Shown here piece by piece: positions 1-8,372 of a DNA stretch of 64,000 nt. The stretch is from NCBI RefSeq assembly GCF_001428075.1, contig NZ_LMSI01000020.1, positions 305,462-369,461 of the forward strand. Direction: 5' to 3'. Numbering within the stretch: position 1 is the stretch's first letter; every line of letters begins with the position of its first letter. The stretch is from Arthrobacter sp. Soil764 (GTDB taxonomy: Bacteria > Actinomycetota > Actinomycetes > Actinomycetales > Micrococcaceae). The translations under genes were made by a program, and so were the position numbers. Under the pieces are notes generated by a model. It worked only from the letters and a program-made list of their open reading frames with translations, had not been told where the DNA came from and ran no database searches.

Positions 1-105
1 TGTGACTGTTGATCAACCTTCACGGTACCCCGGCGGGGGTCGGCTGTCTGCCGCCCGCCGCCGTCGTTCGCTCTAGGCAAAGCACCCCCGCCCACTGCCA
101 CCGCG

Positions 106-111
106 TACTGT
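106..111 (+). promoter_or_regulatory. Candidate -10 box for the PDZ/Lon protease gene
   Basis: TACTGT ends 7 nt before the GTG at 119. No Shine-Dalgarno lies at a usual distance, so transcription would start at or next to the start codon and give a leaderless mRNA. No good -35 is visible. The 118 bases before the gene hold nothing else I can assign. Confidence 0.35.
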
Positions 112-118
112 TGGTGGG

Positions 119-1333
119 GTGACTACAACCCGTGGCGGCCATCCCTCCGAGGACCACGTTCCCGATCTTCCCCCCTTCTCCAATCCGGGTCCGTTGGGTG
201 CCGGCGGCCCGCCGGAAGGCCCGGGGGACAGTGGCGGCACAGCGGCTGCGGGCAGCAGCGCCAACGCGTCCGACGGCGGAGGCCGGGGGAAGCGGCTTTC
301 CACCATGATGGTTGCCGGGCTGGCGGCGCTGGGGCTGGGAATTGCCGTGGGCACGCTTCCGGTGCCGTATGTCATCGAATCGCCCGGTCCCACCTACAAC
401 ACGCTGGGGGAGACCCAGGGGCATCCCGTCATCAATGTCAGCGGCCGTGAAACGTATCCGGCAGCCGGAAGCCTGGATCTGACCACCGTCTATGTCGACG
501 GCGGCCCCACCGGCTCCGTCAGTATCCTTAACGCGTTCTCCGCATGGCTGGACCCTTCCAAGGCCGTCTACCCGGTTGAACTGATCTATCCCACCGGCAC
601 CACCAGGGAAGCCGCGCAGGAACAAAGTGCGGTGGCCATGGCCACGTCCCAGGAGAACGCCGTGGCCTCCGCACTGAACGAACTCAGGATTCCCTTCGGC
701 CAGCAGCTTCAGGCCGCAGACCTGTCAAAGGATTCCGCTTCCGCCGGCAAGATCCAGCAAGGGGACATCCTCAAGTCCATCAACGGCAAGGACATCACCG
801 CACTCAGCGTGATCCAGGATGAGCTGGCCGCCGGCAAGGGCGCCCCGGTATCGGTGACGGTGGAACGCGACGGCCGGCCCGTCACCGTTGAGGTCACTCC
901 CAAGGACAACGGCCAGGGCCGGTTCATCCTTGGCGTCATGCTGAAGTACCTGTTCAGTTTCCCGTTCCAGGTGCAGATCTCCCTGGACAAGGTGGGCGGC
1001 CCCAGCGCGGGGCTGATGTTCTCGCTGGGCATTATCGATACTGTCACCCCTGGCGACCTCACCGGCGGCAAGCACGTCGCGGGTACCGGCACCATCTCAC
1101 CGGACGGCGCGGTGGGACCCATCGGCGGCATCGGGCAGAAAATGCGGGGTGCACGCTCCTCGGGCGCCACCCTTTTCCTCGCGCCCGCCGGGAACTGCGA
1201 CGAAGTTGCGGGGCATGTCCCGGACGGCCTCCAAGTGGTCCGCGTGGAAAACCTTTCGGAAGCCCGGCATGCTGTGGAAGTGGCCGGAAGCGGACAGGAC
1301 ACATCCGCGCTCCCGGCGTGCACCAGCAAATAG
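119..1333 (+). CDS. PDZ-domain Lon-type serine protease, YlbL family
   Basis: Membrane-anchored protease of the YlbL/Lon-C (S16) type, 404 aa. A Pro/Gly/Ser-rich cytoplasmic stretch (about residues 1-58) precedes one membrane segment (about 60-85). The bulk, outside the membrane, holds a PDZ domain (about 190-260, around [12 protein letters not shown]) and a C-terminal Lon proteolytic domain. The catalytic dyad is visible: Ser296 in GGPSAG and Lys341 in [10 protein letters not shown], 45 residues apart as in Lon. It lacks the Lon AAA+ module, so it should be ATP-independent. The GTG at 119 gives the usual family length. The UPF0182 gene follows 140 bases later on the same strand, a pairing I recall as common in actinobacteria. 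The substrate is unknown. Confidence 0.9.
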   Translation: MTTTRGGHPSEDHVPDLPPFSNPGPLGAGGPPEGPGDSGGTAAAGSSANASDGGGRGKRLSTMMVAGLAALGLGIAVGTLPVPYVIESPGPTYNTLGETQGHPVINVSGRETYPAAGSLDLTTVYVDGGPTGSVSILNAFSAWLDPSKAVYPVELIYPTGTTREAAQEQSAVAMATSQENAVASALNELRIPFGQQLQAADLSKDSASAGKIQQGDILKSINGKDITALSVIQDELAAGKGAPVSVTVERDGRPVTVEVTPKDNGQGRFILGVMLKYLFSFPFQVQISLDKVGGPSAGLMFSLGIIDTVTPGDLTGGKHVAGTGTISPDGAVGPIGGIGQKMRGARSSGATLFLAPAGNCDEVAGHVPDGLQVVRVENLSEARHAVEVAGSGQDTSALPACTSK

Positions 1334-1473
1334 ACTGGGCGCAACTAGACTCACAGGAACTAAGCTTTACCGCCACTCGTGGCACAGTTGACGGACGAAA
1401 CCAGCCGTTTGACCGGTACCGTACGTCGCCCGCTCGCTTCGAATATCTGACGACCAGCTATGAGGTACCCAGT

Positions 1474-4473
1474 TTGTCCCGTCCCGCCAGCACCATGTCC
1501 ACCGGCAGGCCCCCTTCACGGCGAGGCGTGCTGACGCCCACCCTGATCATTGTTGCCCTGGTGGTAGTGGGCTTCATCTTCTTCGCCAACGTCTGGACCG
1601 ACGTCCTCTGGTACCGGCAGCTGGGCTTCATCGAGGTCTTCGTCACCGAGAACCTCGCCAAGATCGCCACCTTCGTGGCCGGCTTCGCCATCATGTTCGC
1701 GGCAGTCTTCTTCTCGATCCGTATTGCCTACAACGCCAGGCCGGTCTACGCGCCGGACTCCGAGATCCGGGACAACCTCAACCGGTACCAGGCCCAGCTG
1801 GAGCCGGTCCGGCGGATCGTCATGGTGGGCCTGCCTGTCCTCTTCGGCCTGTTTGCGGGCAGCGCTGCGGCAAGCCAGTGGCAGAAGGTCCTGCTGTTCT
1901 TCAACCAGGTTGGCTTCGGCGAGGCCGATCCCCAGTTCAACATGGACATCAGTTTCTACCTGATGACCCTGCCGTTCCTCGGGTTTGTGACCGGGTTCCT
2001 GATCAGCGTGGTGGTGATCGCGGGCATCGCCGGCATCCTCACGCACTACCTGTACGGCAGCATCCGGCTGATGGAACGCGGCGTCTTCACCAGCCGCGCA
2101 GCGCAAATCCATATCGCCGTGACCGGCGCCGCATTCCTGGTGCTCCTGGGCGTCAACTTCTGGCTGGACCGTTACTCTTCCGTCCAGAGCAACGGGGGCC
2201 GCTGGGCCGGCGCGCTCTACACGGACGTCAACGCCGTCATCCCCACCAAGGCAATCCTCGCGGTGGCCGCCGTCCTGGTGGCCATCCTGTTCATCGTGGC
2301 CGCCGTGATCGGCCGGTGGCGCCTCCCGGTGATCGGCACGGCGATGCTGATCATCACCTCCATCCTGGCCGGCGGCGTCTACCCCTGGGTAATCCAGCAG
2401 TTCCAGGTCCGCCCGTCCGAGCAGACGCTGGAAAGCAAGTACATCCAGCGCAACATCGAGAATACGCGCAAGGCCTACGGCCTGAACGGCATCCAGGAGA
2501 CCCGGTACGACGCCACCAACACTGCCAACACCGGCGCACTCGCGCCGGACGCCCAGACCACTGCCAACATCCGGCTCCTGGACCCGAACTTGATCTCGGA
2601 CGCCTTTGCGCAGCTGGAACAGTACCGCCCGTACTACCAGTTCCCCAAGGCCCTGAACGTCGACCGCTACGAGGTGGACGGCAAGATCCAGGACACCGTG
2701 ATCGCCGTGCGGGAACTGAACCCCACGAACGTTGCAACCAACCAGCAGGGCTGGCTGAACCAGCACGTGGTGTACACCCACGGTTACGGGGTTGTGGCTG
2801 CCAAGGGCAACAAGTTCACCGTTGACGGCAAGCCCGAATTCCTGCAGTCCGGCATTCCGTCCACCGGCGTGCTGGGGAACGACACCACCTACGAACCGCG
2901 CATCTACTTCGGTGAGACTTCCCCCGAATACTCCATTGTGGGTGCCCCCGACGGCGCCGCGCCGCGCGAGCAGGACCGTCCCTCCGGAAAGGAAGGCGAG
3001 GGCGAAACCCAGTACACGTTCAAGGGCAACGCCGGTCCCAATGTGGGCTCCTTCTTCAACAAGGTCCTTTACGCCATCAAGTTCCAGTCTTCGGACCTGC
3101 TGCTTTCGGACGGCGTGAACCCGGAGTCGCAGATCCTGTACGACCGCAACCCCCGCGAGCGGGTCCAGAAGGTGGCGCCCTACCTGACGGTTGACGGCGG
3201 CGCCTACCCGGCAGTGGTGGACGGCCGGGTCAAGTGGATCGTGGACGGTTACACCACCAGCCAGTACTACCCGTACTCACAGCAGAAGCAGCTCTCGGAT
3301 GCCACTACTGATTCGCAGACCAGCTCCGGCCGCGCTGTGGCCCTGCCCAACAGCACCGTGAACTACATCCGCAACTCGGTCAAGGCCACGGTGGACGCGT
3401 ACGACGGCTCGGTCACCCTCTATGCCTGGGACGACACGGACCCGGTCCTCAAGGCCTGGCAGAAGGTCTTCCCGTCATCCCTGAAGCCGTACTCGGAGAT
3501 GTCCGGGGCAGTCATGAGCCACGTCCGCTACCCGGAGGACCTGTTCAAGGTCCAGCGTGAGCTCCTGGGGCAGTACCACGTGACGGATCCCACCAGCTTC
3601 TACAAGAACAACGACGCGTGGAGCGTCCCCGCCGATCCGACGGTGGATACCGACGTCAAGCAGCCGCCGTTCTACATGTCGCTGCAGATGCCGGACCAGG
3701 AAAAGCCGGCATTCCAGCTGACGTCCTCCTTCATTCCGCAGATCGTGAACGGAAACGCCCGCAACGTCCTGTACGGCTTCCTCGCTGCTGATTCGGACGC
3801 CGGAAACCAGGCCGGCGTGAAGGCGGAAGGCTACGGCAAGCTGCGGCTGCTGCAGATCCCGCCGGAAACACAGGTTCCCGGTCCCGGACAGGCGCAGAAC
3901 AAGTTCAACTCCGACCCCACGGTCTCGCAGGCGCTGAACCTGCTGCGCCAGGGTGCGTCGGACGTGTTGAACGGCAACCTGCTCACCCTGCCCGTGGGCG
4001 GCGGCATCCTCTATGTCCAGCCGGTCTACCTCAAGTCCACGGGTGAGACGTCTTACCCCACCCTGCAGCGCGTGCTGGTGGCGTTTGGTGACAAGGTGGG
4101 CTTCGCCCCGACACTGGACGCAGCCCTCAAGCAGCTCTTCGGCGGTGATTCCGGCGCGGCCGCGGGTGACTCGGCCAACAATGGGCAGACGCCGGCCGGT
4201 CCGGCGGCGCCTGCCACACCGGCAGAGGCGGACGCAAAGGCCCAGCTGAAGGCGGCCCTGGATGAGGCGAACGCGGCCATCCAGTCCGGACAGACGGCAC
4301 TCGCGGCCGGTGACTTCGCTGCCTACGGCGAAGCGCAGAAGAAGATCGCCGCAGCGTTGAAGAAGGCGATGGACGCCGAGGCCAAGATTCCGGTGACCGC
4401 TCCGGAGGCCAGCCCGGCCCCCGCAGCATCCAGCTCACCTTCGGCCACGCCGTCCGCATCAGCGGGCCAGTAG
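1474..4473 (+). CDS. UPF0182 family large membrane protein
   Basis: UPF0182 (COG1615) protein of 999 aa and unknown function. Seven hydrophobic segments fill roughly the first 320 residues, followed by a large domain predicted outside the cytoplasm and an Ala/Pro/Lys-rich tail of about 110 residues. The reading frame is open further upstream, but TTG at 1474 has a GAGG Shine-Dalgarno 8 nt before it and gives the normal family length and N-terminus; ATG 1495 is the alternative. It follows the YlbL-type protease and may share its transcript. Family membership is secure; the role is not known. Confidence 0.9.
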   Translation: MSRPASTMSTGRPPSRRGVLTPTLIIVALVVVGFIFFANVWTDVLWYRQLGFIEVFVTENLAKIATFVAGFAIMFAAVFFSIRIAYNARPVYAPDSEIRDNLNRYQAQLEPVRRIVMVGLPVLFGLFAGSAAASQWQKVLLFFNQVGFGEADPQFNMDISFYLMTLPFLGFVTGFLISVVVIAGIAGILTHYLYGSIRLMERGVFTSRAAQIHIAVTGAAFLVLLGVNFWLDRYSSVQSNGGRWAGALYTDVNAVIPTKAILAVAAVLVAILFIVAAVIGRWRLPVIGTAMLIITSILAGGVYPWVIQQFQVRPSEQTLESKYIQRNIENTRKAYGLNGIQETRYDATNTANTGALAPDAQTTANIRLLDPNLISDAFAQLEQYRPYYQFPKALNVDRYEVDGKIQDTVIAVRELNPTNVATNQQGWLNQHVVYTHGYGVVAAKGNKFTVDGKPEFLQSGIPSTGVLGNDTTYEPRIYFGETSPEYSIVGAPDGAAPREQDRPSGKEGEGETQYTFKGNAGPNVGSFFNKVLYAIKFQSSDLLLSDGVNPESQILYDRNPRERVQKVAPYLTVDGGAYPAVVDGRVKWIVDGYTTSQYYPYSQQKQLSDATTDSQTSSGRAVALPNSTVNYIRNSVKATVDAYDGSVTLYAWDDTDPVLKAWQKVFPSSLKPYSEMSGAVMSHVRYPEDLFKVQRELLGQYHVTDPTSFYKNNDAWSVPADPTVDTDVKQPPFYMSLQMPDQEKPAFQLTSSFIPQIVNGNARNVLYGFLAADSDAGNQAGVKAEGYGKLRLLQIPPETQVPGPGQAQNKFNSDPTVSQALNLLRQGASDVLNGNLLTLPVGGGILYVQPVYLKSTGETSYPTLQRVLVAFGDKVGFAPTLDAALKQLFGGDSGAAAGDSANNGQTPAGPAAPATPAEADAKAQLKAALDEANAAIQSGQTALAAGDFAAYGEAQKKIAAALKKAMDAEAKIPVTAPEASPAPAASSSPSATPSASAGQ

Positions 4474-4485
4474 TACGACGGCGGT

Positions 4486-4521
4486 CCGGCACCGGAAGCC
4501 CCAACGGGGCCAGGGTGCCGG
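4486..4521 (+). terminator. Hairpin after the UPF0182 gene
   Basis: CCGGCACC pairs with GGTGCCGG around an inner GGCCCC/GGGGCC-type stem. There is no T-tract, so termination here may be weak or of the U-less actinobacterial kind. Confidence 0.4.
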
Positions 4522-4552
4522 GCCGGCGTAACGGACGTCACGCCGCTTCGAT

Positions 4553-4581
4553 TTGGCCTCCGGTTCACCTCCCGGTAAAGT
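4553..4581 (+). promoter_or_regulatory. Promoter of the first initiator tRNA
   Basis: TTGGCC, a 17-nt spacer and TAAAGT, with the -10 ending 11 nt before the mature tRNA 5' end. The second tRNA copy has TAGTGT at 4795-4800 at the same distance from its tRNA but no convincing -35. Confidence 0.6.
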
Positions 4582-4592
4582 AGTTCTTGCGA

Positions 4593-4666
4593 CGCGGGGT
4601 GGAGCAGTTCGGTAGCTCGCTGGGCTCATAACCCAGAGGTCACAGGTTCAAATCCTGTCCCCGCAA
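4593..4666 (+). tRNA. Initiator tRNA-fMet (CAT), copy 1
   Basis: A 74-nt cloverleaf with anticodon CAT. Two initiator hallmarks are visible: position 1 is C opposite A at 72 (an unpaired acceptor end, 5' C1 to A72), and the anticodon stem is closed by three consecutive G-C pairs (GGG/CCC). The discriminator base is A and CCA is not encoded. It is identical over its whole length to the copy at 4812. It is followed within 10 nt by a strong intrinsic terminator, so it is probably a single-gene transcription unit. Confidence 0.96.
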
Positions 4667-4673
4667 CTGAAGA

Positions 4674-4709
4674 AAGGCCCGGACACTGGAAACAGTGTCC
4701 GGGCCTTTT
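4674..4709 (+). terminator. Intrinsic terminator of tRNA-fMet copy 1
   Basis: A perfect 15-bp stem (AAGGCCCGGACACTG and its complement) with a GAAA tetraloop, followed by TT. Confidence 0.9.
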
Positions 4710-4811
4710 GCTTTCCCTGACGTCACTGCCGCGGCCTCCGTCGAATCCCAAACGGACCTGGTGGAGCGTGGTCAGGGCGGCCGCGAAAGTAGGGTAGTGT
4801 TGATCAAGCGA

Positions 4812-4885
4812 CGCGGGGTGGAGCAGTTCGGTAGCTCGCTGGGCTCATAACCCAGAGGTCACAGGTTCAAATCCTGTCCCCGCAA
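4812..4885 (+). tRNA. Initiator tRNA-fMet (CAT), copy 2
   Basis: Base-for-base identical to the copy at 4593, including GCGA just before and CT just after the mature tRNA. It has the same C1/A72 mismatch and three G-C pairs in the anticodon stem. The sequence between the copies is unrelated apart from terminator and promoter functions. It carries its own terminator, so the duplication covers the tRNA rather than a larger unit. Confidence 0.96.
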
Positions 4886-4891
4886 CTTATG

Positions 4892-4930
4892 AAGGCCCTG
4901 ACCGGCAGTTACGCCGGTCGGGGCCTTTCT
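4892..4930 (+). terminator. Intrinsic terminator of tRNA-fMet copy 2
   Basis: AAGGCCC-T-GACCGGC pairs with GCCGGTC-G-GGGCCTT, with one T.G wobble and a 6-nt loop, followed by TCTTTTCC. It differs in sequence from the first terminator. The stretch 4474-5023 holds only the two tRNAs, their promoters and terminators, and the leader of the next gene. Confidence 0.85.
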
Positions 4931-5023
4931 TTTCCTTGGATGCGCACAGTTCCTAGTATTCTCTTTCGGAGAGCCCCGCGATCTGCGGGCCGCCCCAGTC
5001 ATTCCTGAGAGGTATGTAGTTCC

Positions 5024-5956
5024 ATGGCCACACCCACGAAGAAACCCGGCGCCGCGACGGGCAAGCGGTCCCGGCTTTACTGGGTGGTTCCCGCAGTCCT
5101 CGCGGCGCTGGTCCTGGTGGTCCTGGTGGCCCGCCTGCTCGTGGGACTGCCCGCCGTCGAATCCTTTCTCGCGGACTACCCCGGCCAGTCCGCATTGCCG
5201 GAGAAAGCCCCGGTGGGCTTTCCCGCCTGGCTGGCCTGGCAGCACTTCCTCAACGCCTTCTTCCTGCTCCTGATCATCCGCACAGGATGGCAGGTACGCA
5301 CCACCACACGGCCCAGCGGGCACTGGACCAGGAACAATAAGGGCCTGATCCGCACCCGGAACGCGCCCACCAAGATCACCCTCGAGCTGTGGTTCCACCT
5401 GACACTGGATGCCCTCTGGATCCTGAACGGGCTCGTCTTCGCCGTGCTGCTGTTCGCCACCGGGCAATGGATGCGCATCGTCCCCACCAGCTGGGACATC
5501 TTCCCCAATGCCCTGTCGGCCGCGCTGCAATACGCCTCGCTGGACTGGCCCACGGAAGACGGTTGGATCAACTACAACGCACTGCAGCAGCTGGCCTACT
5601 TCGTGACCGTCTTCATCGCTGCGCCGCTGGCGTTCATCACGGGCCTGAGGATGTCCTCCGCCTGGCCAAAGAAGGCTGCGGGCCTGAACAAGGCCTACCC
5701 GATCGAGTGGGCGCGCGCCGTCCACTTCCCGGTGATGATCTACTTCGTGGCCTTCATCGTGGTCCACGTCTTCCTGGTGCTCACCACCGGTGCACTGCGG
5801 AACCTGAACCACATGTACGGGGTCAGGGACGACGACGGCTGGTTCGGTTTCTGGGTGTTCCTGGCATCCGTGGCCGTCATGGTCGCCGCCTGGTTCGCGG
5901 CCCGCCCCATCTTCCTGCGGCCCATCGCCTCCCTCATGGGCAAGGTCAGCCGCTAA
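5024..5956 (+). CDS. Cytochrome b561-like (cytochrome b/b6 domain) membrane protein
   Basis: 310 aa with about six hydrophobic segments. His residues occur inside or at the ends of helices (WLAWQHFLNAFF, FHLTLDALWIL, VHFPVMIYFVAF, IVVHVFLVL), the pattern of di-haem cytochrome b subunits of formate dehydrogenase, Ni/Fe hydrogenase or sulfoxide-reductase type. It should pass electrons between quinone and a partner oxidoreductase. No partner is next to it: a photolyase follows convergently 7 bases downstream. The ATG at 5024 has a GAGAGG upstream at a slightly long spacing. Family is likely; the exact complex cannot be read from the window. Confidence 0.8.
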   Translation: MATPTKKPGAATGKRSRLYWVVPAVLAALVLVVLVARLLVGLPAVESFLADYPGQSALPEKAPVGFPAWLAWQHFLNAFFLLLIIRTGWQVRTTTRPSGHWTRNNKGLIRTRNAPTKITLELWFHLTLDALWILNGLVFAVLLFATGQWMRIVPTSWDIFPNALSAALQYASLDWPTEDGWINYNALQQLAYFVTVFIAAPLAFITGLRMSSAWPKKAAGLNKAYPIEWARAVHFPVMIYFVAFIVVHVFLVLTTGALRNLNHMYGVRDDDGWFGFWVFLASVAVMVAAWFAARPIFLRPIASLMGKVSR

Positions 5957-5963
5957 GCCCGGC

Positions 5964-7388
5964 TCAGCTGTCCTTGAGCTGCTGGTAGGCAGCCAGCGCG
6001 CGTTCCCTGGACTCCGGCAGCTCAACAAGGGGTTCGGGATAGTCCTGAACCCCCGTCTTCCAGGGCTCGTGGATGGATGTGTTGTCCAGGTCAGCGAGCT
6101 CAGGGACGAACTCGCGCAGGTAGCGGCCGGCGGCGTCGAATTTTTTGCTTTGGGTGACCGGATTGAAGATCCGGTAGTACGGCGAAGCGTCCGCGCCGGA
6201 GCCAGCCACCCACTGCCAGTTGGCCGGGTTGCTGGCGGCGTCGGCGTCCACCAGCGTGTCCCAGAACCATTCCTCTCCGACCCGCCAGTCCGTCAGCAGA
6301 TTCTTGACAAGGAATGAGGCCGCGGCCATCCGCACGCGGTTGTGCATCCAGCCGGTCTGCCAGAGCTGCCGCATCCCGGCATCCACCAAGGGGTAGCCAG
6401 TACGGCCCTGCTGCCACGCTTCGAGCTCGCTCCTGCCCGGCTGCTCCCAGGCGAACCGGTCAAATTCGGGCCGGTAGTTGCGGGTGGCCAGTTCCGGGTT
6501 GTTGTACAGCAGCTGCCAGCAGAATTCGCGCCAGCCAAGCTCAGACCGGAAGATCCCGACGTCGGCAGGCACGTTTTGCGGATAGCGGCGGCGGATCGCG
6601 TGCCACACCCGGAACGGGCTGACTTCGCCGAAGCGCAGGTGCGGTGACAGGCGGCTGGTCCCCTCGACCCCGGGCAGGTTCCGCCCAGTTCCGTATTCCC
6701 CGGCGGGTCCGTCCAGGAAGTCGTCCAGCCGGTGCTGTGCGCCTTCCACCCCGGGGGTCCAGGTGGCGGCGAGGCCGCCGCTCCAGTCGGGGGAGGAGGG
6801 GAGCAGCCCCCAGCTGTCGAGATCGTCACCTGCCTGGAGGCGGCCTGGTTGCGGAGGTCCCGGGATCACAGCGGGACGCTCCAGCGGGTCGCGGACCTCC
6901 TGGCCGGCAAGGCACGCCCGCCAGAAGGGCGTGAACACCTTGTAGGGCCCGCCGGAGCCGGTCTTGACCGTCCAGGGCTCGAACAGGAGGTTTGCCTGGA
7001 AGCTTGAAGCCTCCAGGCCGCTTTCCGCGGCCCACGCCTTGAGGGCGGCGTCGATGGTTCGCTCCGGCTGGCCATAGCGCCGGTTCCAGAAGAGGTGCGC
7101 AGCTCCGGCCTGTGCCGCCACTTCCTTGATCACCTGCCCGGCCGGCCCACGGCGAAGGAGCAGACGTGAGCCGCGGGCCTCAAGGGCGGAGGACAAGGTC
7201 TGCAGCGAGTGGTGCAGCCACCATCTGGTTGCGCCTCCCAGCGGCCTGATGCCGGCAGATTCTTCATCCAGGACGTAGACCACCGTCAGCGGCAGGCCCA
7301 GCGCGGCGGCGGCGTTCAGGGCCGGGTTGTCGTCCAGGCGAAGGTCGTCGCGGAGCCAGACCAGGGCGGTCTCTTCAAGGGAGGTCAT
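5964..7388 (-). CDS. phr: Deoxyribodipyrimidine photolyase (CPD photolyase, class I)
   Basis: Flavoprotein of 474 aa that splits UV-induced pyrimidine dimers using blue light. The N-terminal alpha/beta antenna domain begins VWLRDDLRLDDNPAL. The C-terminal FAD domain has the hallmark motifs WREFCWQLLYNNP, GYPLVDAGMRQLW, TGWMHNRVRMAAASFLVKN and DADAASNPANWQWVAGSGAD. Length is normal. The ATG at 7388 has no Shine-Dalgarno, but TAGCGT ends exactly 6 nt before it, so a leaderless transcript is predicted. It lies downstream of tpm-pspA on the same strand, separated from them by a hairpin terminator. Confidence 0.96.
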   Translation of the reverse strand: MTSLEETALVWLRDDLRLDDNPALNAAAALGLPLTVVYVLDEESAGIRPLGGATRWWLHHSLQTLSSALEARGSRLLLRRGPAGQVIKEVAAQAGAAHLFWNRRYGQPERTIDAALKAWAAESGLEASSFQANLLFEPWTVKTGSGGPYKVFTPFWRACLAGQEVRDPLERPAVIPGPPQPGRLQAGDDLDSWGLLPSSPDWSGGLAATWTPGVEGAQHRLDDFLDGPAGEYGTGRNLPGVEGTSRLSPHLRFGEVSPFRVWHAIRRRYPQNVPADVGIFRSELGWREFCWQLLYNNPELATRNYRPEFDRFAWEQPGRSELEAWQQGRTGYPLVDAGMRQLWQTGWMHNRVRMAAASFLVKNLLTDWRVGEEWFWDTLVDADAASNPANWQWVAGSGADASPYYRIFNPVTQSKKFDAAGRYLREFVPELADLDNTSIHEPWKTGVQDYPEPLVELPESRERALAAYQQLKDS

Positions 7389-7394
7389 GGCACC

Positions 7395-7400
7395 ACGCTA
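7395..7400 (-). promoter_or_regulatory. -10 box of phr, leaderless arrangement
   Basis: On the minus strand TAGCGT is followed by GGTGCC and then the ATG of phr. The would-be -35 region falls inside the pspA terminator hairpin and has no recognisable hexamer. Confidence 0.5.
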
Positions 7401-7411
7401 CACACTGTGGA

Positions 7412-7451
7412 CATGGCGATGGCCGGAACCGCGGTCCCGGCCATCGCCATG
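7412..7451 (-). terminator. Long hairpin after pspA
   Basis: A perfect 15-bp stem (CATGGCGATGGCCGG and its complement) around a 10-nt loop, between the end of pspA and the phr promoter. It has no T-tract on the minus strand, so it may be a U-less terminator or a 3' end stabiliser. Confidence 0.65.
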
Positions 7452-7475
7452 TTTGCCTGTGGAAGCCAGCTGACT

Positions 7476-8264
7476 TTAGAGCTTGTCGAAGTCGGCTTCC
7501 TCAACGGTCGATTCGGACTGTGCGGCACCGGCGGCACCGAGGGCAGGCTTGGCTCCGCCGGACTTCAACGCGGCGAGCCGGGCCTCGATCTCGGTCTGCT
7601 CGCCCAGGTCCTCCAGCTGGTTGAACTGCGCGTCCAGGCTGGATGCTGCAAGTTCCTCCTGGCCGCGGACCTTGGCCTCTTCGCGGCGGATCTTTTCTTC
7701 GAAGCGGCCCACTTCGCTGGTGGGATCCATGATGTCGATGCTCTTGATCGCGTCGTGCACCTGGGACTGCGCCGCTGCCGTCTTTGACCGGGCCACCAGT
7801 TCGTTGCGCTTGCTGGTCAGCTGGTTGAGCTTGTTCTTCATCTGGTCCAGGCCGGTCTTCAGCTTGTCCACCACCTCGCGCTGCGAGGCGATGCTCGGCT
7901 CCGCGCCCTTGGCTTCGTTCTCGGCTGACATCTGCCGCTGCAAGGCCACCTTTGCCAGGTTGTCGAACTTCTCGGCGTCGGCAACGTCACCGGCCGCGCG
8001 GAACTCGTCAGCCTTGCGGGAGGCGGCCAGTGCCTTGTTTCCCCAGTCGCGCGCGTTCTTGACGTCCTCGTTGTAATCGTCTTCCAGCATGCGGAGGTTG
8101 CCAATGGTCTGCGCAACGGCGGACTCTGCTTCGGCGATGTTGTTGGTATAGTCGCGGACCATCTGGTCCAGCATCTTCTGCGGATCCTCGGCGTTGTCCA
8201 GCAAAGTGTTGATGTTCGCCTTTGCCAGCTGCGCGATCCGGCCGAAAATGGACTGCTTAACCAT
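7476..8264 (-). CDS. pspA: PspA/IM30 family envelope-stress protein
   Basis: A 262-aa, almost entirely alpha-helical coiled-coil protein beginning MVKQSIFGRIAQLAKANIN, the typical PspA/Vipp1 start, with the conserved DPQKMLDQMVRDY stretch near residue 30. PspA-type proteins oligomerise on the inner face of the cytoplasmic membrane and maintain it under stress. The start has AAAGG 7 nt upstream. It lies 108 bases downstream of the TPM-domain gene on the same strand and is probably cotranscribed with it. No PspF-like regulator or PspB/PspC partner is present, as is usual in actinobacteria. Confidence 0.94.
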   Translation of the reverse strand: MVKQSIFGRIAQLAKANINTLLDNAEDPQKMLDQMVRDYTNNIAEAESAVAQTIGNLRMLEDDYNEDVKNARDWGNKALAASRKADEFRAAGDVADAEKFDNLAKVALQRQMSAENEAKGAEPSIASQREVVDKLKTGLDQMKNKLNQLTSKRNELVARSKTAAAQSQVHDAIKSIDIMDPTSEVGRFEEKIRREEAKVRGQEELAASSLDAQFNQLEDLGEQTEIEARLAALKSGGAKPALGAAGAAQSESTVEEADFDKL

Positions 8265-8372
8265 GGTGTTTGCCTTTCGTCCTGCTCTGGGTGAACCACT
8301 GGGACCGGTGCACAGTGGTGTACTGCTTCTGTCCGCCCGCCGGGGTTTTCCGGCGTGTTCCGGCGGAAGTTC

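Noticed and set aside
1..118. Possible end of another gene at the left edge
   Set aside because: No frame with recognisable protein features reaches the edge; treated as intergenic.
1516..2781. 421-codon open frame antisense to the UPF0182 gene
   Set aside because: Product is His/Asp/Gly/Gln-rich nonsense typical of the reverse strand of high-GC coding DNA; the plus-strand gene is a clear family member.
4593..4885. Elongator tRNA-Met as identity of the two CAT tRNAs
   Set aside because: The C1/A72 mismatch and three consecutive G-C pairs in the anticodon stem mark them as initiators.
4859..6028. 389-codon minus-strand open frame over a tRNA and the cytochrome b-like gene
   Set aside because: Runs through the initiator tRNA and its terminator and opposes a clear six-helix membrane protein.
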